Assembly (NCBI GenBank): GCA_964609655.1
Contig: CAZSUA010000003.1
Span: 1-64,000 of the forward strand
Origin: JBBRRP01 sp964609655
Lineage (GTDB): Bacteria > Myxococcota_A > Polyangia > Polyangiales > Polyangiaceae
Length of the DNA stretch: 64,000 nucleotides
Direction of reading: 5' to 3'
The position numbers were made by a program, and so were the translations under genes. This document shows, in pieces, positions 52,484-61,155 of the stretch. How positions within the stretch are numbered: position 1 is the first letter of the stretch; the number at the start of each line of letters is the position of its first letter. Under the pieces are notes generated by a model. It was not told the DNA's origin and did no database searches. It saw only the letters and a program-made list of their open reading frames with translations.

Positions 52484-53302
52484 TTACGCGAGCGGCGCCG
52501 TTTGGTCGCCGATTTCCTGCCGAAAACGCCCGGCATTCTTAAAAAGTTGGTCCAACCGGTCGATCGCCAACTGCGCCAATTCACCGGGTTGGCGACCGAG
52601 CGCACATTCAAGAAAGATGGCCTCGCGTAGGATTGGTTCGTAATCCGCGGCACAGCGCCGCTCCCAGGCTACCTCCGACACATCTTCGCGACGAACGGCC
52701 GCTTCAAAATCAATCAACAGAGCCTCAAGGGGTGCCGGACATACGATCAGATTGTGGAGCTCAGCGTCCCCGTGGGAAAGGCCTGCGGCTTGGAGGGTTC
52801 GCAGGCTGCGAAACGCTTGTTCCAGCAACATCCAGAGGCCGGCGGCTGTTGCCAGATGAAGCTTACGCGCGATCGGCACATTGCTCTCAAACGGTTCGTT
52901 ACCAAACGGCGAGAGGCGATTGTAGGGAGTCCCCGGTAACAGGCAACTACGAAAGACCGAGCTCGTGTGCCCAATCGGCGGCGGCAGACCGAGGATCGTA
53001 CTGGCTTCACTCTGGCGATCAAACTCCGTTTTCGGATCCCCGTGCAGGCGCCCCGGAAAGTACGTCTTGCGAAAATGCAACGGATACTGGGCAGCGAGCT
53101 GGAAGCGCGTCCGCGTTTCTTCGCCTGCTATCACGATATCTGCCGACATCAGCGGCAGGCCGTTCGCCTCACGCCGTGTGATCGTTCGCACCACAAAATC
53201 CTGGCGCGGCGCGCGCGCCACCCACGCCGCATATTCGGGCTCCAAACGCACGGAATGCCGGGGCGAAACAGCTACCAGCGTATCGTCTGCATCACGGCTC
53301 AT
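52484..53302 (-). CDS. Aminoglycoside-phosphotransferase-like / protein-kinase-fold protein
   Basis: 272 residues from ATG 53302 (a TTG at 53419 is the upstream alternative). Catalytic-loop motif LSHGDAELHNLIV and metal-binding LLIDFEAA match the kinase fold used by APH, choline and LPS kinases (HGD-x4-N, DFE). The N-terminal lobe lacks a clear glycine-rich loop but has LHFRKTYFPG, where a Lys is expected. It diverges from the Ser/Thr kinase-PilZ gene. A decayed copy of its codons for about residues 125-157 lies at 33805-33904. Confidence 0.7.
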   Translation of the reverse strand: MSRDADDTLVAVSPRHSVRLEPEYAAWVARAPRQDFVVRTITRREANGLPLMSADIVIAGEETRTRFQLAAQYPLHFRKTYFPGRLHGDPKTEFDRQSEASTILGLPPPIGHTSSVFRSCLLPGTPYNRLSPFGNEPFESNVPIARKLHLATAAGLWMLLEQAFRSLRTLQAAGLSHGDAELHNLIVCPAPLEALLIDFEAAVRREDVSEVAWERRCAADYEPILREAIFLECALGRQPGELAQLAIDRLDQLFKNAGRFRQEIGDQTAPLA

Positions 53303-53448
53303 TGGACCTACACCAGAGTTATCGGGAATACTCGTCCCCGACAAGCCCCTGCGGAGCCGCACCTTTGTGGTGAATTTCAGCTCCCCCCTAGGGCTCTGCC
53401 CCAAGCGGTCCGTATTCAAGAACTCACCCCCAGCTCATCCCAAGAAAC

Positions 53449-54696
53449 GTGCAACGTCTCGCAGATCCCAAAGTAGGTGACATTGTCGATGGCCGCTACA
53501 CGCTCAGTCGCGAGATTGCGCGCGGCGGCGGTGGTGCCGTCTTCCAAGCGGTGCACCAATTCACCAAGCGCCCGGTGGCGGTGAAACTATTAACGAGTCA
53601 GCACCTGTTGAGCTCTGAGCACAGGGAACGCCTGCTGCGAGAAGCGCAAGCGCTCACCGTGGCGCGGCATCGCAATGTGGTGGAGGTTCTAGACGCTGGC
53701 ATCAGCGCAGCCGGCGGCCCCTACCTGGTAATGGAGCTTCTAGATGGTCGTTCCCTCGATGGCCTCCTGGCGAGCCGCAGGCGTTTGAAAACGGAAGAAG
53801 CGGTGTGGGTGGTGCAACAAATGGCAGCGGCCGTCGCGCGCATGCATCGCCTGGGATTGGTGCACCGTGACGTCAAGCCTGGGAATGCATTTGTCGCACA
53901 TACCGAATCCGGTGAGGAAATTCTCAAACTCTTGGATTACGGCACCACTAGCCTGGCTGACGTGAAAGAAGGTCCACGGATCACGCATCAAAGTGCTCTG
54001 ATCGGTACGCCAGAATACATGGCACCGGAGCAGCTCCTCGGCAGTACGGATCCGGATCCGCGGATCGATGTATATGCGCTCGGGATCAGCCTGTACGAGT
54101 GCTTGAGCGGCGCTGTGCCTTTTGAAGGCACCTTTGGCCAGGTGCTCCTAAAAGTGCACCAATCGTCAGCCCCCTCGCTCGCCGAGAAAGGGGTTGAAGT
54201 TACTCAAGAAGTACAAAAGCTGGTGGACCTTTGTATAGCCAAGGATGCCGCCCAGCGCCCTCTGAACGCTGGCAAGGTTTGGGATGCCCTCGCAGCTATC
54301 GCGCGCACACTGCCAAGTCCAGACGAATCGCTGCTTGGCATCAAGCCCGCGGAAGTAGCCGTTCCCGCGGAAGGACCGAAGCGGCGGTTCGCGCGGGCTC
54401 CCTACGTGACACCAGTGACCACCATCCAGCACGATGGTGTGCAGTTCTCTGGCCGCAATCAGGATCTCTCGGAGGGTGGCCTCTTGGTGCTCCTCCCGCT
54501 CGCTTGCAAGCCGGAACTCCTCACCTTCGCCGAGTTTGCACTCCCGATCAGCGGACAACTCGTCCGCGTTCCGGTCAAAGGCCGTTGGGTTCAAAGTGCT
54601 CGCATAGCATCGGCCGTGGGTCTCGAATTCACCCAGCTTTCGGACGCTTATCGCGAAGAAATCCATCAGTACGTCACCTCGCTCGTCAATAAATAG
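53449..54696 (+). CDS. Ser/Thr protein kinase fused to a PilZ domain
   Basis: 415 residues from GTG 53449. Kinase domain (about 10-280): glycine loop IARGGGGAVFQ, VAVKLL lysine, MELLDGRSL hinge, catalytic HRDVKPGN, LLDYGTTS (DYG in place of DFG) and GTPEYMAPEQ. A C-terminal PilZ domain (about 305-410) carries RRFARAP and NQDLSEGGL, the two c-di-GMP contact motifs. The protein has no membrane segment, unlike many bacterial kinases of this type. It would link c-di-GMP level to phosphorylation. Upstream is a divergent kinase-like gene; downstream is a flippase, 39 bp away. Confidence 0.88.
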   Translation: MQRLADPKVGDIVDGRYTLSREIARGGGGAVFQAVHQFTKRPVAVKLLTSQHLLSSEHRERLLREAQALTVARHRNVVEVLDAGISAAGGPYLVMELLDGRSLDGLLASRRRLKTEEAVWVVQQMAAAVARMHRLGLVHRDVKPGNAFVAHTESGEEILKLLDYGTTSLADVKEGPRITHQSALIGTPEYMAPEQLLGSTDPDPRIDVYALGISLYECLSGAVPFEGTFGQVLLKVHQSSAPSLAEKGVEVTQEVQKLVDLCIAKDAAQRPLNAGKVWDALAAIARTLPSPDESLLGIKPAEVAVPAEGPKRRFARAPYVTPVTTIQHDGVQFSGRNQDLSEGGLLVLLPLACKPELLTFAEFALPISGQLVRVPVKGRWVQSARIASAVGLEFTQLSDAYREEIHQYVTSLVNK

Positions 54697-54735
54697 CGCC
54701 GGCCGCGAACCGCTCCTGCCCAGCAGGTCGACCGA

Positions 54736-56370
54736 ATGAGCCAGCTGGGGCATGACACCCCGTGCATGCATGCCTTGGAAGAAAAAGCAGGCTCACCTGC
54801 GCAACCTCCATCAACCTCCGAAACCGAGAATGACAGAGTCGTGCGCAGTGCGGGGCGCGGGGGTCTAGCGATTGCCTTTGCAAAAATCTATTTTCTGCTG
54901 ACCGGGTTTGCGCAGCAGATGTTGCTGCCCCACGTGTTGGGCGGCATCGCGGGCTACGGTGCCTTCGCCAGCGCGCTCTCGCTCGCGAGCATCACCTACA
55001 ACCCGATCACAACGACCTCGATCCAGAGCGTTAGCCGTGCCCTTTCGCATGCGCCTCAGGAGAGCAAGCCCCACGTGCTCCGACGCTTGCTGGAGCTGCA
55101 CGCAATTCTTGCCGTGGTTTCCGCGCTCGGTTTCTTCGTGGCTGCCCCGCGCTTGGCGCTGGTGATCGGTGCCCCGCACATTGTGGGCACGTTGCGGATC
55201 CTGAGCTTGGTGCTCTTCGTTTACTCGATTTACACCCCGCTTGTCGGCGCCCTCAACGCCGAGAAGCGGTTTGTGCACCAGGCGGCCTTCGACATTCTCT
55301 CAGCAACCTTAAGAACGGTTGGACTGCTCGCTGGTGCTGTCTGGTTGAGAGAGCTTTTTGGGGGGATTGCGGAGGGGAACCGCGTGGAGGGCGCGGCCGG
55401 CGGGTTTGTTATCGCGAGCGGGCTGGTGCTAGCGGCGGCGCTGTTGGTGGTTGGTGTCGGAAGGAACCAACCGGGAAGCTTTCAACCGAAGGCGCACCTG
55501 CGTTTCCTGTTGCGCCTTTGGATAGGCCAAGTGCTTTTCAACCTGCTCTTGCAGGCCGATCTCACGCTGCTCCGCTACCTTGCGTCCAGCCGCGCCGTCA
55601 CAGCTGGCCTATCGCCCACCGCGGCGGATTCGATGGTGGGCGCCTATCGCTCCATCCAGCTCTTCGCCTTCCTACCTTTTCAGTTACTGGTGGCCCTCAC
55701 TTTCGTGATCTTTCCGATGCTGGCGCGTGCCGACGCAGAGGCTGATTCCAAAAAGATCCGCCAATACGTTGAAAACGGTATGCGCATCAGCTTGATTGTC
55801 GTGGGGGGTATGCTGAGCGTGATCGCCGGCCTTTCTGGCCCGCTGCTCAGGCTCGTCTTTCCCTCACCTGCCCCCGAACTCGGGACACGCGCTTTGGGAT
55901 TGTTGTCGATTGGATTCGGATTCTTCGCCATTTTTTCGGTACTGACGAGCGTTCTGAACAGCCTCCGCCGGGAACGCGCGAGCCTGATCATTACGTTGGG
56001 TGCGCTCGTGGTGGGCGCCATCTCTGCTTTCTTGTTCAACCAGAACCAACCCTTTGGCGAGGGGCTCTTGATTCGCGTTGCAGCAGGGACCTCAGTTGGT
56101 CTCTTTGTCGCTGCCGTGGCTGCTGCCTGCTACGTCAAGCGGGTTGTTGGGGGCATCGTCTCACCCGTCACGTTCATTAGGACGGCCTCGGTGACCGCAG
56201 CAACGATCGCTCTGGCGCGGCACCTGCCAGAGGTCGGCAAGCTGGGAACACTCTTGTTCTGTACCATCGCAGGATTCACCTATTTCGTAGCTTTAATCGC
56301 AACGAAGGAACTTTCCATTGCTGATCTCGAAGTGCTCCGAAAAATCTTTGCACGGCGGCGACACGGCTGA
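54736..56370 (+). CDS. Polysaccharide/lipid-linked oligosaccharide flippase (MVF superfamily)
   Basis: 544 residues with about fourteen hydrophobic segments after a polar N-terminus of 40 residues. Pattern fits Wzx/MurJ-like flippases: AFAKIYFLLTGFAQQMLLPHVLG in helix 1, FPMLARADAEADSKKIRQYVENGMRIS in the central loop and a C-terminal polysaccharide-synthesis domain. It likely moves undecaprenyl-linked glycans across the inner membrane. It lies 39 bp after the kinase-PilZ gene and so may be its co-transcribed target. Confidence 0.8.
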   Translation: MSQLGHDTPCMHALEEKAGSPAQPPSTSETENDRVVRSAGRGGLAIAFAKIYFLLTGFAQQMLLPHVLGGIAGYGAFASALSLASITYNPITTTSIQSVSRALSHAPQESKPHVLRRLLELHAILAVVSALGFFVAAPRLALVIGAPHIVGTLRILSLVLFVYSIYTPLVGALNAEKRFVHQAAFDILSATLRTVGLLAGAVWLRELFGGIAEGNRVEGAAGGFVIASGLVLAAALLVVGVGRNQPGSFQPKAHLRFLLRLWIGQVLFNLLLQADLTLLRYLASSRAVTAGLSPTAADSMVGAYRSIQLFAFLPFQLLVALTFVIFPMLARADAEADSKKIRQYVENGMRISLIVVGGMLSVIAGLSGPLLRLVFPSPAPELGTRALGLLSIGFGFFAIFSVLTSVLNSLRRERASLIITLGALVVGAISAFLFNQNQPFGEGLLIRVAAGTSVGLFVAAVAAACYVKRVVGGIVSPVTFIRTASVTAATIALARHLPEVGKLGTLLFCTIAGFTYFVALIATKELSIADLEVLRKIFARRRHG

Positions 56371-56374
56371 AGGC

Positions 56375-57313
56375 CTAAGCGTGTGTTTCCTCAATCGCTT
56401 CGCGCAGAAACAAATCTTCCAGCGTTTCGTGACGTGAGTTGACCTCAGTAATTCGCAAGTTGGCATCCAGCGCATCCCGCAACAACGGAGCCAATCGCTC
56501 TTCGCCTTCCACCTCGACAATCAGCCGCTCCGCAACCCTGCGCGTTTTATGACCCGAGGCCTGACAGCGGGTTTCAAAGCCTGCGTCCGCGCCCAAGAGT
56601 GCCACATCAATTCGACGCACATCGCTCTTCAACAGCGTTCGCAACTCACCACTCACCACGACTTCGCCCTTACGGAGGATCGAGACTTGATCGCAGAGAA
56701 CCTCCACATCCGACAGAATGTGGGTCGAGAAGAAAATGGTGCGCCCGCGATGGCGCTGATCGAAAATCAAGTCACGCACCTCCTTGCGCCCGACCGGATC
56801 GAGACCACTCATGGGCTCGTCTAGCACCAGGAGTTCCGGATCGGCCACCAGCGCAGCCGCAAGCCCAGCACGCTGCAACATGCCCTTTGAGAGTCGTCGC
56901 ACCGGACGCTCGGCTGCGTACAAGATCCCGACTTCGTCGAGAACCTGGCGCGTGCGCGCTCCGATCTGCCGCGATGGCATTCCACTCAATCGCGCCGACA
57001 TTTCAACAAACTCACGCGGCGAAAGGTAAGGGTAGATATAGGGGTTCTCGGGCAGAAAACCGAGGCGAGCGCGTGCCTTGCGCGTCCCGACGGGAAGCCC
57101 AAATAAAGAAGCCTGCCCCGAAGTGGGAGCGATCAACCCGGTCAGGATCTTGATAGTGGTGGTCTTCCCGGCACCATTTGGCCCCAGAAATCCAAAAATC
57201 GAACCCCGCGGCACATCGAAGGACACTCCCCTCACGGCGTCCACCCGACGCATCCAGAACCCTTGGCGAAAAGATTTGCGCAAGTCTTTTACAGTGATCA
57301 GTAGCTCAGCCAA
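56375..57313 (-). CDS. ABC transporter ATP-binding protein
   Basis: 312 residues from ATG 57313. Walker A FLGPNGAGKTTTIKILTG, signature RRLSKGMLQRAGLAAAL, Walker B LLVLDEPMSGLDP and switch His FSTHILSD are present. A C-terminal extension of about 80 residues matches ABC-2 type (gliding or DrrA-like) exporter ATPases. No permease lies next to it in this window; on the minus strand the following gene is a convergent flippase only 4 bp away. The substrate is unknown. Confidence 0.88.
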   Translation of the reverse strand: MAELLITVKDLRKSFRQGFWMRRVDAVRGVSFDVPRGSIFGFLGPNGAGKTTTIKILTGLIAPTSGQASLFGLPVGTRKARARLGFLPENPYIYPYLSPREFVEMSARLSGMPSRQIGARTRQVLDEVGILYAAERPVRRLSKGMLQRAGLAAALVADPELLVLDEPMSGLDPVGRKEVRDLIFDQRHRGRTIFFSTHILSDVEVLCDQVSILRKGEVVVSGELRTLLKSDVRRIDVALLGADAGFETRCQASGHKTRRVAERLIVEVEGEERLAPLLRDALDANLRITEVNSRHETLEDLFLREAIEETHA

Positions 57314-57609
57314 CGGAACCTCTGGTTGGGTTCAAGTGTAGCCGAGTCGGAGGCCCCATCGCGAGATTTGAGCACGTCATCGCCCGGCGAGTGCTTGGCG
57401 ACAAGCTCCTTGGCTAATAGGCCGGTGGGAAATTATCCTGTCGCGAAGGGTTGACCCTTAAGCGAACGCTCGGGACACCTCCAGCGCACTGAAATCCCCA
57501 GATTTAGGGCTTACCCTGCGGTACTCAGCGCAGAAAAAGTGTTACAAGAGCCCGGCCTTCGCACCCAAACCCGACCGGGTGAAGCCATCGGTCAAAGGAT
57601 ATGCACAGC
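57314..57609. other. Intergenic region upstream of OmpA-family gene
   Basis: About 296 bp between divergent genes with no open frame. It must carry promoters for both neighbours. An AAAGGA at 57594-57599 is the likely ribosome-binding site for the OmpA-family gene. I see no riboswitch or strong repeat. Confidence 0.5.
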
Positions 57610-60186
57610 ATGAAAAGGGTTCATCTCACTCAACAATTGACCGGCCTTGCCCTCCTCGCTTTGGCCGCACGAAGCGAAGCGCAACCGTACCCGTACGGGC
57701 CAGCGCAACCATCGCAACCATCGGCTCCAGGTGCACCCACCAACTATGGACCGCAGCCAGCGCCCGCAGCACCCGATTCCGCCGACGGTTCTGCCAACGC
57801 CACCGCGCAGCTAGGCGGCGAGAGCAATGTTAACTTCGGATTAACGCCGCCTGATGGTGTTGCGGATTCCGAGGCCGAGCCAGACATCACGGAAAGCGAA
57901 AGAGCCTTCCGGAAGACATCGCTGGGCATACGGAGCGGGCTTGGCGCTGCCACCGGCCTGTTGCGGGTCAGTGAAGCCGGAGGTGGGGCTGCAGGCATGT
58001 TTCGAGCCTCGTTTATCGGCTCCTGGTTCTCGGATAGCGGATTTCTCTGCAACGCTGACGCACCCTGCCCCACACTGAGGACGGAGGCACCGAAGTCTAG
58101 GGACTCCGCAGAGCGGGTTGGCGCGCATTTCGTGGCCTCTGCCACCGTGTTGCCCTTCCTTGAGGCTTATCTCGGGTTGCACAACTCTGCGACCTCGGAT
58201 AGCCGCAGCCGGCCCAAGCTACTTCAGGTTCTCGGCGATTCAAACCTGGGAGCCAAAGCGTATATGCCCTGGGAACCGGACCAAATCTTCAGCTTCGGTG
58301 GCCAAGCAGACCTATTGCTCCTCAATGGTACCGGTGGTGTGGGTCTGGATGGCGGAGGCACGAGCTTTGGTTTCCGAGCACTCGCCACCGCTGATCTCTC
58401 GAACCAAACCCATCCCGATTCACAGGTTCCGCTGCGTTTTCACGCAAACTTCGGTTACCTCTTCGACAATTCAGCCAATCTTGTAAAAGGCATCGAGACG
58501 GATCAATCGCCCGTGGGACGCGGCACGCGCATCACGCGCATTGAACGCTACGGGCTGGATGTGAATCGCGTTGACAGCATCCAGGTCGGGTTAGGCACGG
58601 AGTTCGTGCACCCTGTCGTTCGTCCATTCTTGGAGTGGAGCATCGATCTTCCAGCCAATCGACAGAACCACGTGTGCAATGTCACCCAGGCTGCGCAGGT
58701 GGGGGATCTGTGTTTAGGAAAAGAAGCCGGCTTTGCCACGAGCCCTTCCCGTCTAGGGCTTGGTCTCGGTCTGTACCCTTGGGAAGATCACGGCTTAGTT
58801 TTCACTGGTGCGGTTGAGATCGCGACGGGGGGGTCATCGAAGTTCATCCAAGAAGTGGCGCCCGAAGCCCCCTGGAATCTCTATTTTGGTCTTGGCTACG
58901 CGTACGACACCGAGAAGCCCAAGCCCATCATCGAACGGGTTGCCAGTGATGCCCCGGTGTCGGCTCCGCCCGCGCCGCGCTATGTCGTGAATGGGCTGGT
59001 GGTCGAAAAGGGAACGCAAACTCCAGTATTAGATGCCCTGGTGCGCTACGAAGGGCGTGAACTTACGGGGATGATCAGCGACGCCACTGGCCACTTCCGC
59101 ACCGTCGACCTTGAGCCTGGCAACTACTCTTTCAATGTGGCAGCCACCGGTTATCGGGATGGCAAGTGCTCAGTCACGATTCAGCCTGGCCAAGCCGCAC
59201 CAGGCATCGGAGCCCCCGGTGCCGCGCCGGTCGATGTGAATCCTTTCGCGCCAACAGCCCCTGCCCCTTCGCCACCAATGTTTCCGCAGTCGCGAGCTAC
59301 CCAAAGCTTCGGCAATGAGTTCGGAATGCCCGCGGTTCCGTTCGCTCAGATGCAGCCCGGCTACGGTCCAGCACCCGTGCCGCCCGGCTACGGTCCAGCA
59401 CCCGTGCCGCAGCAACCAGCTCCGGGGGCTCCCCAGTACCCAGGCGCACCTGAGGCACCCGTGGCACCCGCCGTGATGCCACAAGCGCCGATCAATCCGA
59501 ATGCCCCGGTGGTATTCGAGGTGCAGTGCGAGCTCGAAGCGCTGCCCAAGGTTGGCAACGTCGTGGGGAGTGTTCAGGACGGCGAATCGAAAGCCCCGGT
59601 GGCGAATGCCCGAATCCGCATCAAGGACAAGCTCGGCCGTGAGCTGGAGCTCGCCACCGATGGTGCGGGCGCCTTCCGCTTTGAGAATGTCGTTCCGGGG
59701 CATGCCTCAGTCACGGTTGAAGCGGACGGCTACATGACGGGCGCTCAGGAGTTCGAAGTGCGAGCACAGAACGACGTGGACGCTCGTCTCCAATTGAACA
59801 AGCGTCCGCAGAAGCCGAACGTACTTGTGACCACACGTGAGCTTAAGCTCACCAAAGAAGTACACTTTCAGCTTGATTCAGCCGAGATCTTGACTGATTC
59901 CCTGGCACTGATCGAAGAGATCGCGGAGGTCTTGAAGGAGAATCTCAATATCAAATTGGTTGAAGTGCAAGGTCACACGGATAACACCGGAGCCGCCGTC
60001 TACAACCTCAAGTTAAGCCAGCAACGCGCTGAATCAGTGGTCAATGCCATTGTCCGGCTCGGCGTCTCGCGTGATCGGTTGGAGCCCAAGGGCTACGGTC
60101 CAGAGAAGCCTTTGGTTCCCAACGCAACCGAAGCCAACATGGCCAAGAACCGTCGTGTCCAGATCATCATCAAACGCCGCGGCTAG
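57610..60186 (+). CDS. OmpA-family outer-membrane protein with carboxypeptidase-regulatory-like domains
   Basis: 858 residues using ATG 57610, ten bases after AAAGGA (an ATG at 57601 is too close). A signal peptide ends near SEAQP. The N-terminal half (about 95-450) looks like a beta barrel (LGIRSGLGAATGLL, FGFRALATADLSNQ). Two carboxypeptidase-regulatory-like Ig domains follow (VNGLVVEKGTQTPVLDALVRYEG; VVGSVQDGESKAPVANARI), separated by a Pro-rich linker with a duplicated PPGYGPAPVP unit. The C-terminal OmpA peptidoglycan-binding domain has FQLDSAEIL, VEVQGHTDNTG and NRRVQIII. It probably ties outer membrane to peptidoglycan. Confidence 0.88.
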   Translation: MKRVHLTQQLTGLALLALAARSEAQPYPYGPAQPSQPSAPGAPTNYGPQPAPAAPDSADGSANATAQLGGESNVNFGLTPPDGVADSEAEPDITESERAFRKTSLGIRSGLGAATGLLRVSEAGGGAAGMFRASFIGSWFSDSGFLCNADAPCPTLRTEAPKSRDSAERVGAHFVASATVLPFLEAYLGLHNSATSDSRSRPKLLQVLGDSNLGAKAYMPWEPDQIFSFGGQADLLLLNGTGGVGLDGGGTSFGFRALATADLSNQTHPDSQVPLRFHANFGYLFDNSANLVKGIETDQSPVGRGTRITRIERYGLDVNRVDSIQVGLGTEFVHPVVRPFLEWSIDLPANRQNHVCNVTQAAQVGDLCLGKEAGFATSPSRLGLGLGLYPWEDHGLVFTGAVEIATGGSSKFIQEVAPEAPWNLYFGLGYAYDTEKPKPIIERVASDAPVSAPPAPRYVVNGLVVEKGTQTPVLDALVRYEGRELTGMISDATGHFRTVDLEPGNYSFNVAATGYRDGKCSVTIQPGQAAPGIGAPGAAPVDVNPFAPTAPAPSPPMFPQSRATQSFGNEFGMPAVPFAQMQPGYGPAPVPPGYGPAPVPQQPAPGAPQYPGAPEAPVAPAVMPQAPINPNAPVVFEVQCELEALPKVGNVVGSVQDGESKAPVANARIRIKDKLGRELELATDGAGAFRFENVVPGHASVTVEADGYMTGAQEFEVRAQNDVDARLQLNKRPQKPNVLVTTRELKLTKEVHFQLDSAEILTDSLALIEEIAEVLKENLNIKLVEVQGHTDNTGAAVYNLKLSQQRAESVVNAIVRLGVSRDRLEPKGYGPEKPLVPNATEANMAKNRRVQIIIKRRG
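59356..59409. repeat. 27-bp tandem duplication in OmpA-family gene
   Basis: Two identical 27-bp units (starting CCCGGCTACGGTCCAGCACC) encode the repeated PGYGPAPVP linker segment. Confidence 0.9.
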
Positions 60187-60190
60187 GCCA

Positions 60191-60361
60191 TCAACAAGCA
60201 GACGCAGCGGCGGGTAAACGAATGAAGCGGATTCCGGTGTGACCCAGCAGCAAGGGCGCCACGCACGCGCAAAGATCTCCGTTGATGTACTTGTCAGTGG
60301 ATGCCCAGCCGTGGTGCCCTACCGCGCTCCGGCCGAGTGCGAACCGCTGCCGCTCACTCAT
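60191..60361 (-). CDS. Small hypothetical ORF overlapping the 3' end of rbfA
   Basis: 56 codons from ATG 60361, overlapping the last 8 nt of rbfA in another frame. The predicted peptide (begins MSERQRFALG, contains GHHGWASTDKYINGD, ends in AAASAC) matches no family I know. The coupled-looking overlap favours translation, but the length and lack of a family make it doubtful. It ends 4 bp from the convergent OmpA-family stop. Confidence 0.25.
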   Translation of the reverse strand: MSERQRFALGRSAVGHHGWASTDKYINGDLCACVAPLLLGHTGIRFIRLPAAASAC

Positions 60362-60740
60362 CCGGCGGCTCTTCGCTCGGCCGGCGCTCTTTCGCAATCT
60401 CGCTCAAGATCTCCTCGACCCTGTGCGCCTTGTCGAAGCCTTCATCGTAAAAGAATCTAAGATCAGGCACTTTGCGCAACCCGAGGTGTGGGCCAAGCCC
60501 ACGCTTCAAACGATTCGCGGCCATGCTCAATTGCCGCAATACGTTTTCCCGTTCCTTGGCGACTCCGGTGTCTTTCAGCATGCGCACGCGCACTGTCGCC
60601 AACGCGAGATCGTCAGTCAGCGTCACGTCCGTGATGATCACCGTCGAGAGACGCCGATCACTAAAATCGCGCAAGAGGCATTGGGTTAGATACCCCCTCA
60701 CCAATTCGGCCACACGCAACGGTCGTCGACTGGCTGCCAC
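60354..60740 (-). CDS. rbfA: Ribosome-binding factor A
   Basis: 128 residues. KH-fold RbfA pattern: RVAELVRGYLTQCLLRDFSD, STVIITDVTLTDDLALATVRV and GLRKVPDLRFFYDEGFDKAHRVEEIL. It binds 30S subunits late in assembly, helping 16S 5'-end maturation. The start overlaps the ylxP stop by 1 nt, in the conserved infB-ylxP-rbfA order. truB, usually next, is absent here. Confidence 0.94.
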   Translation of the reverse strand: MAASRRPLRVAELVRGYLTQCLLRDFSDRRLSTVIITDVTLTDDLALATVRVRMLKDTGVAKERENVLRQLSMAANRLKRGLGPHLGLRKVPDLRFFYDEGFDKAHRVEEILSEIAKERRPSEEPPDE

Positions 60741-61123
60741 TAGTCCTTCGCTTTCGACCCGTGGCCAGCTGAGCCGAGCCCGAGTTCATTCGGATCCAAC
60801 GTTTCCAGGCCTTCGCTCAGCCCCTTCCCTGCCTCTCCGAAAGAGATAACCTCGGTTCGACAGTCAGCCAAGATGGAGTCTTTGGCGTTGCCAACCAGCG
60901 CAGTGGCACGCGAGAGCGCTTCACGGCAAAGGCCCGAGTCCCTCCCCACCACGGCGAGCCCAAGCGTCGCTACCTGATACCGCTCAACATCGCCGACTTC
61001 CGCAACGGAAAGGCCCAGGCGCGCCCGGAGGCGCTCCTTCAAGCTCTTCACTACCTGCCTTCTATCCTTGAGCGACTGAGCTCCGGGGATCTGAACCACG
61101 TAACGAGCGACTCCTACGAACAT
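60740..61123 (-). CDS. ylxP: DUF503 / YlxP family protein
   Basis: 127 residues. Matches DUF503 in size and motif: 'ARYVVQIPGAQSLKDRRQVVKSLKERLRARLGLSVAEVGD'. The family lies between infB and rbfA in many bacteria and is thought to help ribosome or translation function. It is 32 bp after infB and overlaps rbfA by 1 nt, so it belongs to the same operon. Confidence 0.9.
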   Translation of the reverse strand: MFVGVARYVVQIPGAQSLKDRRQVVKSLKERLRARLGLSVAEVGDVERYQVATLGLAVVGRDSGLCREALSRATALVGNAKDSILADCRTEVISFGEAGKGLSEGLETLDPNELGLGSAGHGSKAKD

Positions 61124-61155
61124 ACGTGGCCCAACGCTCTGACTGCTCGCTTGGC

